Positions 11,481 to 24,077 of a DNA stretch of 64,000 nucleotides are shown one piece after another. Numbering within the stretch: the stretch's first letter is position 1; each line of letters opens with the position of its first letter. Below the pieces are notes generated by a model. It was not told the origin of the DNA, did not search any database, and saw nothing but the letters and a program-made list of their open reading frames with translations. This DNA comes from Porphyra umbilicalis. Lineage: Eukaryota > Rhodophyta > Bangiophyceae > Bangiales > Bangiaceae. The stretch spans positions 1 to 64,000 of the forward strand of contig KV918926.1 in NCBI GenBank assembly GCA_002049455.2. Reading direction: 5' to 3'. The position numbers and the translations under genes are program-made.

Positions 11481-11875
11481 CGTGGTATTAATATCGTTAG
11501 TTCAATTACCAGTGTACTGAGCCGGACCGTAGCCACGCAATAAAGCGAGTTCTATCGCCGTCGCGGCGAGGAAGAAGACCTTTTGTTGAAGGGCATCCGA
11601 TGGGGAGCCGGGTGGTGCCCACGACGGCAACCCCGGACCCACGGTGACTTAATACAAACGAGGGCACCGGTCGATCGACCGTGCGATCACAAGCGATCGT
11701 AATGGATGCCGGCAGACAGATAAGACAGGCAAGCAAACAAACAATAAAAAATGAACAATGCGGAAGTAACCCCCCAAAGGGCGTGCCACCGGCCAATTCT
11801 TACAATACATGGGCTTTGGCCCATCAAGGGGGCTACTCGTGGCCAATTGCCAATTGGGAGCAGAGATATGCTACA
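11481..11875 (-). repeat. LTR of gypsy copy A'
   Basis: A 395-bp LTR of the same family as 18637-19032 and 54096-54491. The family signature is TGTAGCATAT at one end and ATTAATACCACA at the other when read on the minus strand. A purine-rich GGAGG tract lies next to its inner end, as expected at a 3' LTR. Confidence 0.85.
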
Positions 11876-12524
11876 TACCTCCAACGCGAGATTCGAACCG
11901 GCCCGGTGAGATCCGAAAATGGTGGAACCCGATTGGGCGATCGCAGACTCTTACGGGCCCGCGCGGGCGTAACTGCCCGGGCGGCGGGAGTCGCGAAGGG
12001 GCGCCGATGCGTCCCGATCGGGAAGGGGTGGCGGTTCGCCGGCGCCGGCCGCGACCGTCCAATCACGCGCGCGTGTGCATGCGTGGCGCGCAGCTTGATC
12101 TGCGTGTCAGATCGACGCTTACGCGTAGGCGTGCCCGCGCGGGCGGTTCGACGCGTGTGGGTACGTTGGTGCGGGGCTGGGCGCGGAGGCCAGGGTTATG
12201 ACCCGTGTTCGCGGCGGCGCGTCGAGCAGCACGTGCTGGGGTGACCATCGTCGGTGCCGTGTGGCGCCAGCTTCGTCGGGGTTTGACTACCCCGGCGAGA
12301 AGGCGAAAGCCGGGACGCGGGTGCGTGTTACCGAGGGGGGGGGGCGGGGGGGGTGCGTACCCTGCGGCCGGTTACCACCGTGTCTTGTGCGGGTCTGCGT
12401 TTGTCGGCACGGGGCCATCCCGTGTCATCGTGCTCGCGCACAGGTTGAGGCCTAACGGCAAAGCTTGAGTTGGGGCGCTCTTCCGCGAGGTGGCCAACTG
12501 CGAGGTTAAGGACCCGGCGAGTGT

Positions 12525-13110
12525 GGGGGGGGGGGGGGGGGGCGGGGCGGCCGGGCGCGACGTGCCTGGCGGCGGCGGCGCGCCACGGCGATAAGGGTGG
12601 CAAGACGCAAGGGCGGCAAGGGCGGCAAGGGCGGCAAGGGCGGCAAGGGGCAAGGGCGGCAAGGCGCAAGGACGGCAAGGTCGTCAAGGTAGGAAACACG
12701 AGCGGCGCGCCCTGCGGCAAGGCTCAAGGGCGGCAAGGGCGGCAAGTCCGGCGGTGCGGGCGGCGTGCCCGGTGGCCAAGCGCGGCGGCTGCAAGGGTGG
12801 CACGTCCGGCTGTGCGGGCGGCGCGCCCGTTGGCCAAGCGCGGCGGCGGCAAGGGCGGCAGCGCCGGTGATTTTCCTTGCGGCGCGGGCGGTTTTTGCTC
12901 TGCGGCGAGGGTGAGAACGGCCGGCGGCGCGGGCGATTTGCCTTGCGGCGCGGGCAAGGGTGGCAATGGCCGGCGACGCGGGGGATTCACCTTGCGGCCC
13001 GGGCGTCTACGGCCGGCAGCGCGGGCAAGGGCGGCATCGGCCTGCGACGAGGGTGGTTCGCCTGGCGGCGAGGTTGACAACAGCCGGTGCAGCGGGCGAT
13101 TCTTCTTCCG
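12525..13110 (+). repeat. G-run and GGCAAGGGC-type tandem repeats
   Basis: An 18-G run at 12525-12542 is followed by GGCAAGGGC tandem units (12595-12750) and longer degenerate units. It lies upstream of the opposite-strand ORF of copy A'. A counterpart, in reverse complement, occurs at 53150-53320 in element A, so the repeat belongs to the family. Confidence 0.7.
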
Positions 13111-13200
13111 GCGCGAGCAAGGGCGGCAACGGCCGGCGACGTGGGCAGTTGGCTTGCGGCTACGTACGGAGGCGGTTAGGGTGTATACCAAGGTACCAGA

Positions 13201-13475
13201 ATGGTTGACCCCGCAGCGATGGCGGTGGACGGCGGCAACGTCAACGGCGAGGCGCACGTGGCTCACGCCGTTGCGGGTGACGGACCCGATGTCGATCGGT
13301 CCACCGACCCGGAGATGTATGTCAGCCCCAGCCTCGCGGCTCGTTCTACGCGCACGTTGGCCCGACCGAGGTGGTCGATGGGATCCCGGTCATTGCTGAC
13401 CAGAGTCTGTACGACATTTGCGTCCTCAACCGCGCTCGCGCGCACACTCGGCGTATCTACTTCGCAGCTTCCCAT
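13201..13475 (+). pseudogene. Part of the antisense ORF of gypsy family A (copy A')
   Basis: The frame starting at 13201 aligns with the ORF that starts at 53126 on the minus strand of element A: MVDPAAMAVDGG here against MADSAAIAVAGG there. A further match follows around DPEM/DPEI and YAH...VDGIP. It lies opposite in direction to pol and between pol and the 3' LTR, as in A. Only the first part is present. I recognise no domain. As a fossil it is broken. Confidence 0.65.
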
Positions 13476-13502
13476 CAGTCATCATAGCGATGTAGGAAGT
13501 GG

Positions 13503-16500
13503 CAGGCCAGCATGGCCCATGGTCTGGGATTTGCATCCCTCGCATCTGTTGATGGAAGTACTTGGTGCTCGAAACATGCGCATATGGCGGTAGCGTACCA
13601 ACTTGTGTTGGTCCACTGTGGGATTACCACTGTGGCCTCTTCTTTTATCGATACCAAGCATCTCAGGACTCAGTCGAGGTGTTGTACCGAAGGTACAAAG
13701 AACCCGTTGGGGAGCACTGGTACAGAGGGATCGCTCCCGATCAGTGTCGCCTGCGCGGATTTTGGCCACACATGTGTGTACGGGCCGAAAACACCGTTCA
13801 GCCAAGAGAAATGCCGCAAGGCAAGTTGGGGATCATACGCAAAGTTGCGCGTCGTGGACGGCAGAGTGGACTTAAGCCACGCGACAGGAATTACTTCCTT
13901 AATTGCGGGGGCTGTACTTGAATCTGTCCACGAGACATCGGCATGGATAACTCCGTCCCCTGTAACGTGGACATGTTGGATAGTGGGTATCCACGTGGAG
14001 TCCGTGACGATGTTGGCCACGGTTGTGAGCCCGGCCTGTCGGCGACTTCGTCGCGTTTGCGTTTGCCATTCGTACCCGGGTACATGCTTCTTCTTTTGCC
14101 GAAGAAATCGCACAATCAGGTTGCGGGAGAGATTCTCCAGGGGTTCCCAGGTGTCGTCTTTCGACCCGTAGTCGAACCAGCGCACCTTAGCGCTGTAGCT
14201 GTCGCCAGTCTGGCGTAAGCCTACAAGTTTTTCAACCACATTCTCATCGGCAGTTGCCGGGGGTCGCTTGCGTTGGTCAGGACCATCTAGCAGGGGGTGC
14301 GGCACGGTGTCCGCCGTCGTTGGACGAGGAGCTGGGGTGACATGGTCACTGCTGACACGCTTTTCCTCGCCGTCAATGTCAATGACAAACGTGGAGGCGT
14401 CCGCGTCTGCGTCAATGACCACGAAGGGTCCAATGGCTTTGCTTTGCAGCTTGTTTTGGCGATCGTTGTTGGTCGTGTATACGTAGTCGCCGATCTCGAC
14501 GTCCGCATTGCGGGTTGCGACCCGATGGTCGAAGTTAAGTTTGTAACGTTGTTGCGTCTTACGCAAGGCCTCGACTACAATGGGGATCTTCTTGCGCAGG
14601 CGGGCCATGAACTCGCGTTTGCGAGCTAGGGGTGACCCGTCGTTGAGCGTTTCCTTTTTGGTAAGCGGAGTGCCCGGGGGCAAGTTGCGAACCGTGAAGT
14701 TGGGGATCCGCCTTGGGATGACGAGCTCAAAGGGAGCGATACCCGTAGACCGGTGTGGTTGGCTGTTACATGCCATGGTGATTACCAGGAGTAGTTCATC
14801 CCATCGTGATGGGTCGTCGGCGACGAAGTGTCTCAGCTGAGTAGCCATGGTACGGTTTTACCGTTCAACTTGCCCATTCGTTTGGGGATGATACGCCGTG
14901 GTGCGAACCGTTTCAATGCCAAGCATTTTCATCACAGCGATGAAGAAGTTCGACATGAACTGGGGCCCTTGGTCCGATAGGATCCGCTCCGGGGGCCCGT
15001 AGGCTGACACCCACGCGTGGATGATGGCTGACGCCACGGACATGGCCGTAATTCGCCGTAAGGCAACGCACTTGGTGAGCTTGGCGAAGCGGTCGGTGAT
15101 AACCAAGATGATGCGATTTCCCTTCTTGGAGGCCGTGATGGGCCCCAAGATGTCAACGGACAGCTCCGTGAGAGATTCAGTAGCCGGGAGCAGCGTCAGA
15201 GGCGTGGTGTGTCGCCGCAAGGCGAGGCGGTTTTGGGCACAAGTTGTGCACTTGGTGATGGTTGCGTGGATGTCCGTTACCATAGAAGGCCAGTAATATG
15301 CCTTTCGCATGGTGTAGTACATCTAGTTCATACCGGGGTTGGCTGCCACTGTGGCGTGATGATCGAGCGTCAAGACGCGTTCGCGTAATGATTTTGGTAT
15401 AACTAATTGGTTGCCGTAAGGCGTCCGGCGATACAGAGCGTGATGCTCGTTGCGGAAGAACGCCTTGGCCGTTCCGCGCTCCACGCGGGTGGACATCTCG
15501 ACGCAGAAGTCGTCTGTTTGTTGTGCTTCGACAACATCGCCGAACTCTACCGGTTCCGGTGTGTCGGTACCCGTGTACGTCCCTGTTCTTAAGCCGTTGG
15601 CCGTCTCGGCCAATGCCAAACAAGGTATATCATGATGGATATCTTCTGGCGTCGAAACCGTAGATGCGCGCGACAGAAAGTCGGACAAGTGGTGCGATGC
15701 ACCTGGTTTCTAAACCAAAACGAATGTGTGTTCGGAGAGGAGAAGTCGCCATCGCATCAAGCGTCCGCTTGAGTCAGTCGTGCTGTAGATCCAGCTGAGT
15801 GCTTGGTGATCCGTTCGGATGAGGAATCGTTGCCCATCGCGGAAGTGCCTCAACTTGAGGACAGCCCACACGACGCCGAGGCATTCTCGCTCCGTGGTGG
15901 AGTAGTCTTGCTCTGCAGCAGGGAGTCCTCGGCTCCAATATGCGACAGGATGAAGCAGTTCACCCGGTTCCTCCTGGAGAGAGTACAACCAACTTGGTCG
16001 GCGCATGCGTCGACGTCGACGACGAGCTGCCGATTGACCTTTGGCAAGGCGAGTACCGGTGGGCACAACAGTGCGTTTCGAAGATCTTCGAACGCGGCGA
16101 TGGCCACGTCCGTTGGTGGTGGTAGATCCGGTGGGATCTCGGCCCTAGTTAGGGCGTCAGGGGCTTCGCTCGTTTGCAAAGTCTTTGACAAAACGTTGAT
16201 AGACGTTGCACATGCCCAAGAAGCTTTTCATCTGGGTCTTTGTCGTTGGGAACTTCGCGTGCTTTAGAGCATCCACGTTCTTGTTGTGCACGTGCAGTTG
16301 CCCGGGGCGGACATTGTGTCCGAGGTACTCGACTTTGTCAAAGAACCACGTGCACTTTTCCAAGTTTAGGGTAACCCCGGCTTCGCGCAGACGGTGCAGA
16401 ACCGTATCAACATCTTTGACGTGTTGTTCGGCGTTTGCGGAGAAGATGATGACATCGTCTAAGTAGACAAGGCATATGTGCCACTTCAAGCCCGAGAGGA

Positions 16501-16905
16501 TAGTATCCAACGCGCGTTGAAAGGTAGCGGGCGCGTTCGTCAAGCAGAAAGGCATTGATAACCAGTGGTATTCACCACAATGCGTTGTGCACGCCGTCTT
16601 CTCTTGGTCTTCCTTGCGTAAGGGTAGTTGCCAGTACCCCGCGGTGCAGTCGAGAGACGTGAACACCTCGGAATCTCCCAAGGAGTCAGGGCAGTCCTCC
16701 ATTCGAGGCAAGGGATAAGCATCCTTCTCTGTGATGTTGTTGAACCGACGATAGTCGACACAGAATCGGGTTTTGCCGTTCTGTTTTTGGTACAATTACC
16801 ACGGGGCTTGCTCAAGCACTATGGCTAGGGGAAATGACATTGAGCTTCAACACCTTGTTGATCTGATCAGCGATGATCTGCCTTTTGAACGGCCTGGTCC
16901 GGTCA
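13503..16905 (-). pseudogene. gypsy A' pol region (RT, RNase H, integrase, chromodomain)
   Basis: Minus-strand frames show the RT segment (FCVDYRR, YLDDV), the RNase H region, the integrase zinc-binding part and core (SVDILGP, SDQGPQFMS, YHPQTNGQ), and a chromodomain-like stretch (VRWFDYGSKDDTWEPLE). A further ~200-codon extension lies beyond the chromodomain. Order and motifs are those of a chromovirus Pol, whose enzymes copy element RNA and insert the DNA copy. It is a fossil with a handful of interruptions. Confidence 0.88.
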
Positions 16906-17936
16906 ACCCGTCGATCAACGAGCCCATTTGATTCGGAAAACAACGCCGCTGCGTAGTGCAGACGAGCCATCTGGCTTGCCTCGACGTGAAGGGAGTGGCG
17001 TGAGATATGCTTCGTCTTGCGCCCCATCGACTGGATCCGCAAAAACTACTCGTAAAGACGATTTTGGAGTAGTGGAAACCTGCAAACTTGCACGCTGTGG
17101 GCACAGAGGGGCACACCGCGGGCGGCTGCACCCCAGGTTTCGCTCCAGCCTGCCCACACGCCGGGGATTGCCCGCTTGAGCACGCCGTACCGCAGCGATG
17201 GCGTTTTCCGCGGTACCCTGTCGTCGACGTGGGTGATATGGAGACGTTTTCACCCAGCACGAGCTTGCCGCGGTACCTGCGCTGCTCTGAAGGGGCAGCC
17301 AGCGCTGTCACGGCCCGTACAGGCGGGGCTTCGTCTTGCTCGGCGCCCCGAACAGCGCCCAGCGCAGCCACTGCCACGACAATGCCTCAATTGCGGCCGG
17401 GCTTGCTCCCATGACGCTGGATGCGTTTGGGGCTGAAGCTACCGCCGTGAAAAGGATTGCAATTTGCGAGAATAATTGTGGCGAGCAAAACGGAGTGGGG
17501 GGAGGCGCACCGTCCACAGTACTGGAGTGAGAAGACGAGTTGGCCGGGCGAGACGCGGCACTGAGACCAAACAAGCAAGGCAAGGAACAACGATCGATGA
17601 AGACCGCAGGTGAGTCAAGTGGAGCTATGGCCCTAAGCAGACGGATGAGCGTGAGGACGAGGCATTCGTGGCGGTCACCGGTGATGTGAGGTCAGTCCCA
17701 GAATGGATAATATCAGAAGGATTCCAACACTTCAAGAACAGAAAAACTCTCGTTGAGTTGATGTGACCTCCTGAACCTACTGGTTTTTGAACTGGACAAA
17801 TGCAGCAATGTTTCTGTATTGATGCAGGCTACACAACTGGACAATCCCTTCCGTTGATCCGATGGAAAGAAATGCGAGACGGGCAAGGAAGAGGCCAGAC
17901 TGCATCAATGGCCCGAACTGGAGCGTCCGGCCGAAG
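16906..17936. other. unassigned DNA
   Basis: No element ends, repeats or credible gene were found between copy A' and the D LTR. Open frames of 80-180 codons on both strands overlap and lack motifs. Confidence 0.5.
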
Positions 17937-18394
17937 CGTAGTACTATGAATCGCGATCACCTCGGAGAGGAGGGAATTTATGGCCGTCATAGCCGCTCGC
18001 GCGACACCCTCTATAGAAGTTGAGGTCGAGAAAGTCAGGCAGATCGGAACGCCAAGACATCGACACACGGTTTACTTGCCGGCGGCGACGGTGCCGCCCA
18101 CCGTCGTCACCCTTTATCCTAAAAGGGCGGAGACTGCTGCGCGGGCCCGGGGCGACTAGTTGGCCCGGTCCCGCGCTGCCAAATACCTACAATGCAGATA
18201 ATTCCCTCGAAAGCATGACACAAACCAATCTGGATTGACTCGCCACGCTGTTATCACATGACAATACGACGAGCTCACCCGGACAGGCGTGCCGCAGGCG
18301 CTCACAAGTCGGAGCGGTACGCAGCAAACCCGACACACCACCGGTCACCCGGCTCCCACAGCCACGAGTACAACGCCTAAAGCGTAGTAATACA
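17937..18394 (-). repeat. 3' LTR of element D
   Basis: A 458-bp LTR reading CGTAGTACTATGAATCG at the left edge and GTAGTAATACA at the right. The double-hairpin block shared with element L lies at about 18069-18128. Confidence 0.75.
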
Positions 18395-18636
18395 TCTCCC
18401 CCGACTGAGACAGCGGCGTCCACGCCACACGACGGAGGCCGCCCACAGCGCATGGACGCCCAGCACTGGTAATTCTGACCACCGTCGCAGATGGAGCGGC
18501 CGCCGAGGTCCCCGAAACCCAGGAGGAAAGGACAGTGTGCAGCGCACCCGTCCAAGCCAACGTTTTTCAACGAGGACGACAGGAGGGTCCTTGGAGAGGT
18601 AGGCGAACATCGCCCGCCCGCGAGGATGGAGACGAA

Positions 18637-19032
18637 TGCAGCATATCGCTCCTCCCAACTGGCAATTGGCCACGAGTAGCCCCCTTGACTTACCAAAGCC
18701 CATATATTGTAGAAATTGGCCTGTGCCACGCCCTTTGGGGGGTTACTTCCGCATTGCTCATTTTTTATTGTTTTTTTGCTGGCCTGTCTTATCTGTCTGC
18801 CGGCACTCATTACGATCGCTTGTGATCAAACGGTCGATCGACCGGTGCCCTCGTTTGTATTAAATCACCGTGGGTCCGGGGTTGCAGTCGTGGGCACCAC
18901 CCGGCTCCCCATCGGATGCCCTTCAACAAAAGGTCTTTCTTCCTCGCTGCGACTGCGATAGAACTCGCTTTATTGCTTGGCTACTGTGGGTCTCAGTACA
19001 CTGGTAATTGAACTAACGGTATTAATACCACA
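18637..19032 (+). repeat. 5' LTR of gypsy A
   Basis: A 396-bp LTR from TGCAGCATATCG to ATTAATACCACA, followed two bases later by a primer-binding site. The length equals that of its partner at 54096-54491. Confidence 0.88.
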
Positions 19033-19034
19033 TT

Positions 19035-19051
19035 TGGTGGAGCAGTAGGGG
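19035..19051 (+). promoter_or_regulatory. Primer-binding site of gypsy A
   Basis: TGGTGGAGCAGTAGGGG starts two bases after the 5' LTR, with the TGG expected opposite a tRNA CCA end. Gypsy B has the same site with one difference (51869-51885, minus), so both families probably use the same tRNA primer. Confidence 0.75.
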
Positions 19052-20076
19052 ACATTCTCGCCTTCATCGTGCCTTGCCGCACGGTGTCCCCAAGAACTTT
19101 CTTGCTGCCTCTTGGCATTGTGAAGGTGTCGATACGGTCGCTTGGCGCGCGGGGCGTAAGCCATCGACTTGTGAGCGTGGTGCCAGGAACATCACGGTTG
19201 AGATCTTCGAAGTTGGCGCGCAGGGCGTTAGCCAATTCAGAACACTTTGTTCAGGTCCCAGTATGTCGACTGGTGGTACCAAAGGCACTCGGCGAGCCAG
19301 AGACGGCAAGTTGCCAACTGGCAACCGGCCGCTGGGCGGGGGCAAGGCACTCCTGCCGCCTCCGACGCCCCAACGGACGGTGCTCCAACTCCTCCCATCC
19401 CTGCGGATCAAGCCGCCTCCACGAAGATGCAGGTGGTGAAGAGCCTGAAGGTGGCCGTTGAAGCACTTCAGCGACGCCTTACGGCCCAAGAACCGACTAA
19501 CAAGTCTCTGGCGCGAGCCAATAACAAGCTGGTCGACGACTTCGAGCCCCTGCGCAAGGTCGACTCCCACGAGGAGGAACGCCGTGTGGCGAAGTCTCGC
19601 CGCCAGTCGGGCGACAAGACCAAGAACGTCAAGAAGACGAGCAAGGCGACAGAAGACAAGTCCGTCCGCAAGGACGATGCGGCTAACTCCGCGTCTTCCT
19701 CATCTTTCGATAATTCCGCCTCTGGAACAAGCCCGACGTCGTGAGACGACGACAACCCCAACGCGACGGACACGTCCTCTTCGGACGATGGCCACGGGCC
19801 TCCAGGCCCGCCGTCGCCCCCAAGTCGGTCCTCACCGAGCGACAGCTCGAGCGAGTCGGACGCGGCCGCGCGCAAGCGCCCCGCGGCCCCCACCAAACGG
19901 AAGGAGCGACTTGAAAAAGCCAATATGATCAAGGTGATGCGCCCTGCTAAAAGCCGCTTCAAGACACTCCTGGACTTCAGGACGTTCTTCCTGATCCGCC
20001 GTCAACTGACGTACACGCCTAAGGAGGCAACACGGTCGCATCGTCTCAACAAACGTTAAGACGGAGCGTTCCATGG
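19052..20076 (+). pseudogene. gypsy A gag region, first part
   Basis: Plus-strand frames after the primer site encode a Gly/Arg-rich leader. A lysine- and serine-rich segment with a likely coiled coil follows (19434-19744: VEALQRRL...ARANNKLVDDF...KSRRQSGDK). This is consistent with the N-terminal half of a Gag-type structural protein. It stops at the insertion of element L. Fossil and interrupted. Confidence 0.6.
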
Positions 20077-20668
20077 CGTAGCACCACAGAATGTGGGTCA
20101 AGTCATAGGGGTGAGGGAAGCATCCCGCATGTGCCCCGTCCGAACGTGCACTGCTATAGGGCCATCGGAACCGGTAGGTCAGGCCGCCAGAGGTGATGAC
20201 ACATGGCACGGTTTACTTGCCGGCGACGACGGTGCCTCCCACCGTCGTCGCCCTTCTTCCTAAAAGGGCAGAAACCGTTGCGTGGGCCCAATTCCCACAA
20301 TGGGAATTGGCCCGCGCCGCCGACCAACCAATACAACTAACTACAATTCAAGACAAGTCCCCCAATGCGATAAGTAGATACGAGGGGGAATCGGGACCGG
20401 GCGCCCCTACCTGACGTGGCGGCCTGTGGCGCGACCACGCGGGAGCGCTCGCCGCCCGAGATAACCGCCGCCCCGCGCGGGCCCGCCGGCCGCGGCTACG
20501 CGCCGCCAGGCCGGGTTACCCGCACCGCACGGTCCCCGCCCCAGTGTGGGCAAAATGCCCGTGCCCCGAGGGGACACCAGGCCCGTGTGTCGGTGGGGAT
20601 CGTGTCCGCCCGACCCCGGCTCCCCCCGCGCGGTGCCCCGGCACCAAACGCGACCGGGTGGTGCTACA
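20077..20668 (-). repeat. 3' LTR of element L
   Basis: 592 bp with inverted tips: TAGCACCAC at the left and GTGGTGCTACA at the right. It differs at about 16 positions from 24078-24669. A polypurine tract (GGAAAGAGGATGA on the minus strand, 20669-20681) adjoins it. Confidence 0.88.
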
Positions 20669-20839
20669 TCATCCTCTTTCCAGCGGCTGCCGTCCGCGGC
20701 GGCCGAGGGAGTGACCATCAAGGTAAGCCGAGCCAGCCCCAGAGACTCCAAGGGGCGCCCGCGGTAGCACAATGCCGAGGGTGGCAGCAAAGACACCGGC
20801 AGCGGCCGCGGTTGCGGACTCGCCGGTGGCCGCTACAAT

Positions 20840-23260
20840 CCCGGCTTGCGGCAGCTCTCGACCTTACGGACCAGAGGAGCAACGGGCGTCCCGGCCGTGC
20901 GCGGCGAGGCCCCCAACTTCCTCATACGACAGGGAGGAAGCGCGTCCCGCGGGGAACCCGCCCATACCCAGGGGGCGCGAAACCGACCGCAGGAAGCCCG
21001 CCGGCGAGGGCAGAGAACGCCGCCCGCCCCCGGCCACCGCGGATGACGAGGACGCCGCGCGTCCGTGCCAACGGCAAGACGGCCAGCGATTGGGTCGCCC
21101 GTGATCCAGCGTGCAACGCCATGCGGCATCGCGGCGTGACCAAGCCAACGCCGGCGAACGCGGCGCCCCACCGCCACAGGCAGTGCGGCCCCCAACTTTC
21201 CCCTACGACAAGGAGGAAGCACGTCCCGCGGGGAACCCGCCCATACCCGGGGGGCGCGAAACCCACCGCGGGAAGCCCGCCGGCGGGGGCAGTGAACGCC
21301 GCCCGCCCCCGGCCACCGCGGCCGACGAAGACGCCGCACGTCTGTGCCACCCGCAGGACGGCCAGCGATTGGCCCCCCCGTGATCCGGAGTGCAACGCCA
21401 TGCGGAATCGCGGCATGACCACGCCAACGCCGGCGGGCGAGGCGCTCCACCGCCACGGGCAGTGCGGCCCCCAACTTCCCCCTTCGACAGGGAGGAAGCG
21501 CGTTCCGCGGGGAACCAGCCCATACCCAGGGGGCGCGAAACCGACCGCGGGAAGCCCGCCGGCGGGGGCAGAGAGCGCCGCCCGCCCCCGGCCACCGCGA
21601 CCGACGAAGACGCCGCGCGTTTGTGCCACCGGCAAGATGGGCAGCGTTTGGCGGTCTCGCGATGGCATTCCGAATCAACGCCCAGTGCGTCGCTGAGCAT
21701 GTGGCGCGTCCCACCGCCGGACCGAGTGTTGGCCCACCGGCTTCGTTCTTCGGCTGGCGTCGTGCCCTCTTCTCGGGCTCCGCACCACGGGCGATCCAGA
21801 CAGCCCGGCACTGCCTGCCGCCAGGGGCAGCGCCCTCTTCCGGCAAACCGCCCCGCCAGGTATCCGCCGGTGCCAAGGGCTGCGCCGCACCGGCACACTG
21901 CCCAACCCGGCGATAGTCGGAACGAGGTGCTGCGCCCCACTCACTCGGCGCCCACCGCGGCACCCGCCGGCTACCAGGACGACGCCCCTCAGGCACGTCG
22001 CCCACTGCGGCTCTCTTTGGCCACTTGGGGAGCGCCTCACCGGTGCATTGCTGAACCTGGCGACTACCAGCCATAGCGACAGCGACCAGCCTGCCCACAG
22101 CCCAACCTGCCGACCGCCAGCGCTAGCGGCAGCGCCTCATAGGCGCACCGCCCACCCCGGCTACATCGTGCATTAAAGTCAGCGCCCCACCGGCGCCAAG
22201 CCAAGCCCGTCGCCTGTCGGCACCAAGGGCAGTGCCTTACCGACTGACCGCCCCCCCACGCGCCGCACGCTGTCATCAAAGGCCGTGTCCCACTGGCGTA
22301 GCCCCCACCGCGGCGCCCGCGAGCAACAAAGGAGGCAACTAGCGCCGCCTGGGCCAGGGGAAGCAGCCTCATACGCCGCTCGCTCACGGTAACGCCGCTG
22401 GCGATGGCGAAGCGCTATCGCTGCCGACGAAAACGGTGCTGATAAGGGGCACACCCCGTGGGCGACACGCCCACCGCCCCGGCTGGCACCACGCCGGCGT
22501 GGAGCCGCAGCCCCGCCGGTGACACGTTCACGTCGACGATCGGCTGCATGGTGTCGGCCCGCCGGCGACGAACACCTCAGGTTTTCGGGCCGCATGACGG
22601 CGCGCAAGCGCCGCTTTGCCGCATTCTACCTGGCCGATGCGCTGTTGCAGCGTCGCCACCCCATCTCGTCCCGACCTTGTAGTCCGCCGGGGCCACGCCC
22701 CCGACGCGACGCTGCCAGTGCTGGGCGTCCCGCCACCCCACGGCGGGAGGCGCTGAGCGCCAATCAGCGTCCCCCGCGTCGGGTACGCCAGCACCGGCAT
22801 TGCCGAAGTGACCACGACGGCCGAGTCGATCCGAGGCGGAGGAAGACGTCCTCGGCGGCGACCGCCCAAGCCTCGATCACCGCATCGGCGTCCACAACGA
22901 CGCGTCGGCAAGGCGCCTGGCCGCGTTCCACCGCGCCCGTGCGGCGTTGTGGCGTCGCCACCCCGTCTTGTCCCGACCTTGTCGTCCGCCGGGGCCACGC
23001 CCCCGACGCGACGCTGCCAGTACTGGGTGGCCCGCCACGCCACAAGGTGAGGCGCTGAGCACCAATCAGCGCCTCCGCGTGGGGTACGCCAGCACCGGCA
23101 TCGCCGCCGTGACCACGACGGCCGAGTCGATCCGAGGCGGAGGAAGACGTCCTCGGCGGCGACCGCCCACGTCTCGGTCGCCGCACTGCCGTTGACATCG
23201 CGGCCGCAGCGGCGGACAACGCGCTCCACCTTCCTCCACAGTCTTAACTCAAGCTGCAGT
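20840..23260. repeat. Internal tandem repeats of element L
   Basis: Three ~280-bp units share landmark CCCCAACTT...GAGGAAGC at about 20910, 21190 and 21470. Further right, two ~300-bp units share GGGGCCACGCCCCCGACGCG, at about 22690 and 22990. Several frames stay open through the units on both strands because of their composition. Confidence 0.8.
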
Positions 23261-24057
23261 TGCTGCGCTAAGGGATCCACCGGAAGTCACGTCCGGATCG
23301 GCCTTCGCGTCTTATCTCGTCCTTCTTGGCGGACGCGTGTCGAGCATGCGCCCAGCGTGTCGCGGCCATAGGCATGCGACGTTTTGGTGTGCGGCACCTC
23401 GTAGCTGACCTTGCACTTGGTAGTTGAGTAAACACCTTCGGAATGTCGCATGCGACCGCCCTTGTCGCTGAAAACGCCTGCGGAAGACAAAGATGTTGCT
23501 TGTCCTACCGGGCCCCAGGTCGCTGCGCTCCGTGCACCCTTCCGCCACCTCCTTTGGCAAAGGTTCTCCAGTGGGTCCCGCACCACCTGCGGGGCCCGAT
23601 CCGCCCAGGGGTTACAAGTAGCATAGGCCCCCTGGCACTCAGTGCGACGCGCCGCGACCCGAGCGTCTCGCTCCGATGCGGCTGGGACGCAAGTCCCAGA
23701 CGGGTGCGTGCAGCCGGCGTCTGAGGACCGCGGGTCCGCTTCTCACGGCCGCCGACCTGCCGCCACCGCTCAGGGCTCCACCCCAATACCACCCCGGGCC
23801 CCAAAAGACGCCCGGCCGACGCCTAGTCGTCTCCTGCCGACGACATTGCGGTGCCCCTTGCCCGTCACAAGCCTTGAGCCACGCGTAATCATCTTTCTGC
23901 AGGGAAGTTGAGGAAGAGCTGTGATCAGAAACGGCGACAGGAACACGGTCGATCACAATGTCCTCGAGTGGCATCGCACCAAAGACAACCCCACCATGAC
24001 AACGACAACCAAGATGCTAGGACGGTTCGTCCCGCGAACAGCTACGGCCAAAAGCAG

Positions 24058-24075
24058 GTCTCACCCAGAGCGCCA
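24058..24075 (-). promoter_or_regulatory. Primer-binding site of element L
   Basis: On the minus strand, TGGCGCTCTGGGTGAGAC begins two bases inside the 5' LTR. It differs from the site of gypsy A and B, so a different tRNA primer is likely. Element D has a related but altered sequence at 58149-58166. Confidence 0.65.
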
Positions 24076-24077
24076 AA

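Larger units (their letters stand above)
11481..16905 (-). mobile_element. Ty3/gypsy chromovirus, family A, copy A' (5'-truncated fossil)
   Basis: A minus-strand copy whose 3' LTR lies at the left (11481-11875). Reading leftward from 16905 the parts are: reverse transcriptase, RNase H, integrase, a chromodomain, a C-terminal extension, then a non-pol segment carrying part of an ORF on the opposite strand, then the LTR. The 5' LTR, gag and protease are absent. The pol parts closely match element A (34.6-43.3 kb). It is broken, with several interruptions. Age is uncertain because there is only one LTR. No target duplication can be judged. Confidence 0.88.

Noticed and set aside
10052-11536. 494-codon minus-strand ORF
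   Set aside because: Its ends lie in CCG/CGG repeats that lack stops in most frames. Overlapping plus-strand frames are equally open, and no domain is visible.
11880-11905. tRNA-like T-arm sequence GATTCGAACC beside the family A 3' LTR (also near 54070)
   Set aside because: Only a T-loop-like stretch is present. The flanking bases do not pair into a full T stem, no acceptor stem or other arms are found, and no TGG primer-site start precedes it.
12470-13399. Lys/Gly-rich ORF (KGGKGG-type) resembling a histone-like tail
   Set aside because: It is the translation of GGCAAGGGC tandem units in the leader of the family A antisense ORF.
20830-21700. CRISPR-like regular repeats
   Set aside because: Units are about 280 bp long with no short repeat-spacer pattern, and the sequence is eukaryotic transposon interior.
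20416-23280. ORFs of 245-426 codons within element L
   Set aside because: They follow 280- and 300-bp tandem repeats on both strands and have Pro/Arg/Ala-rich products without domains.
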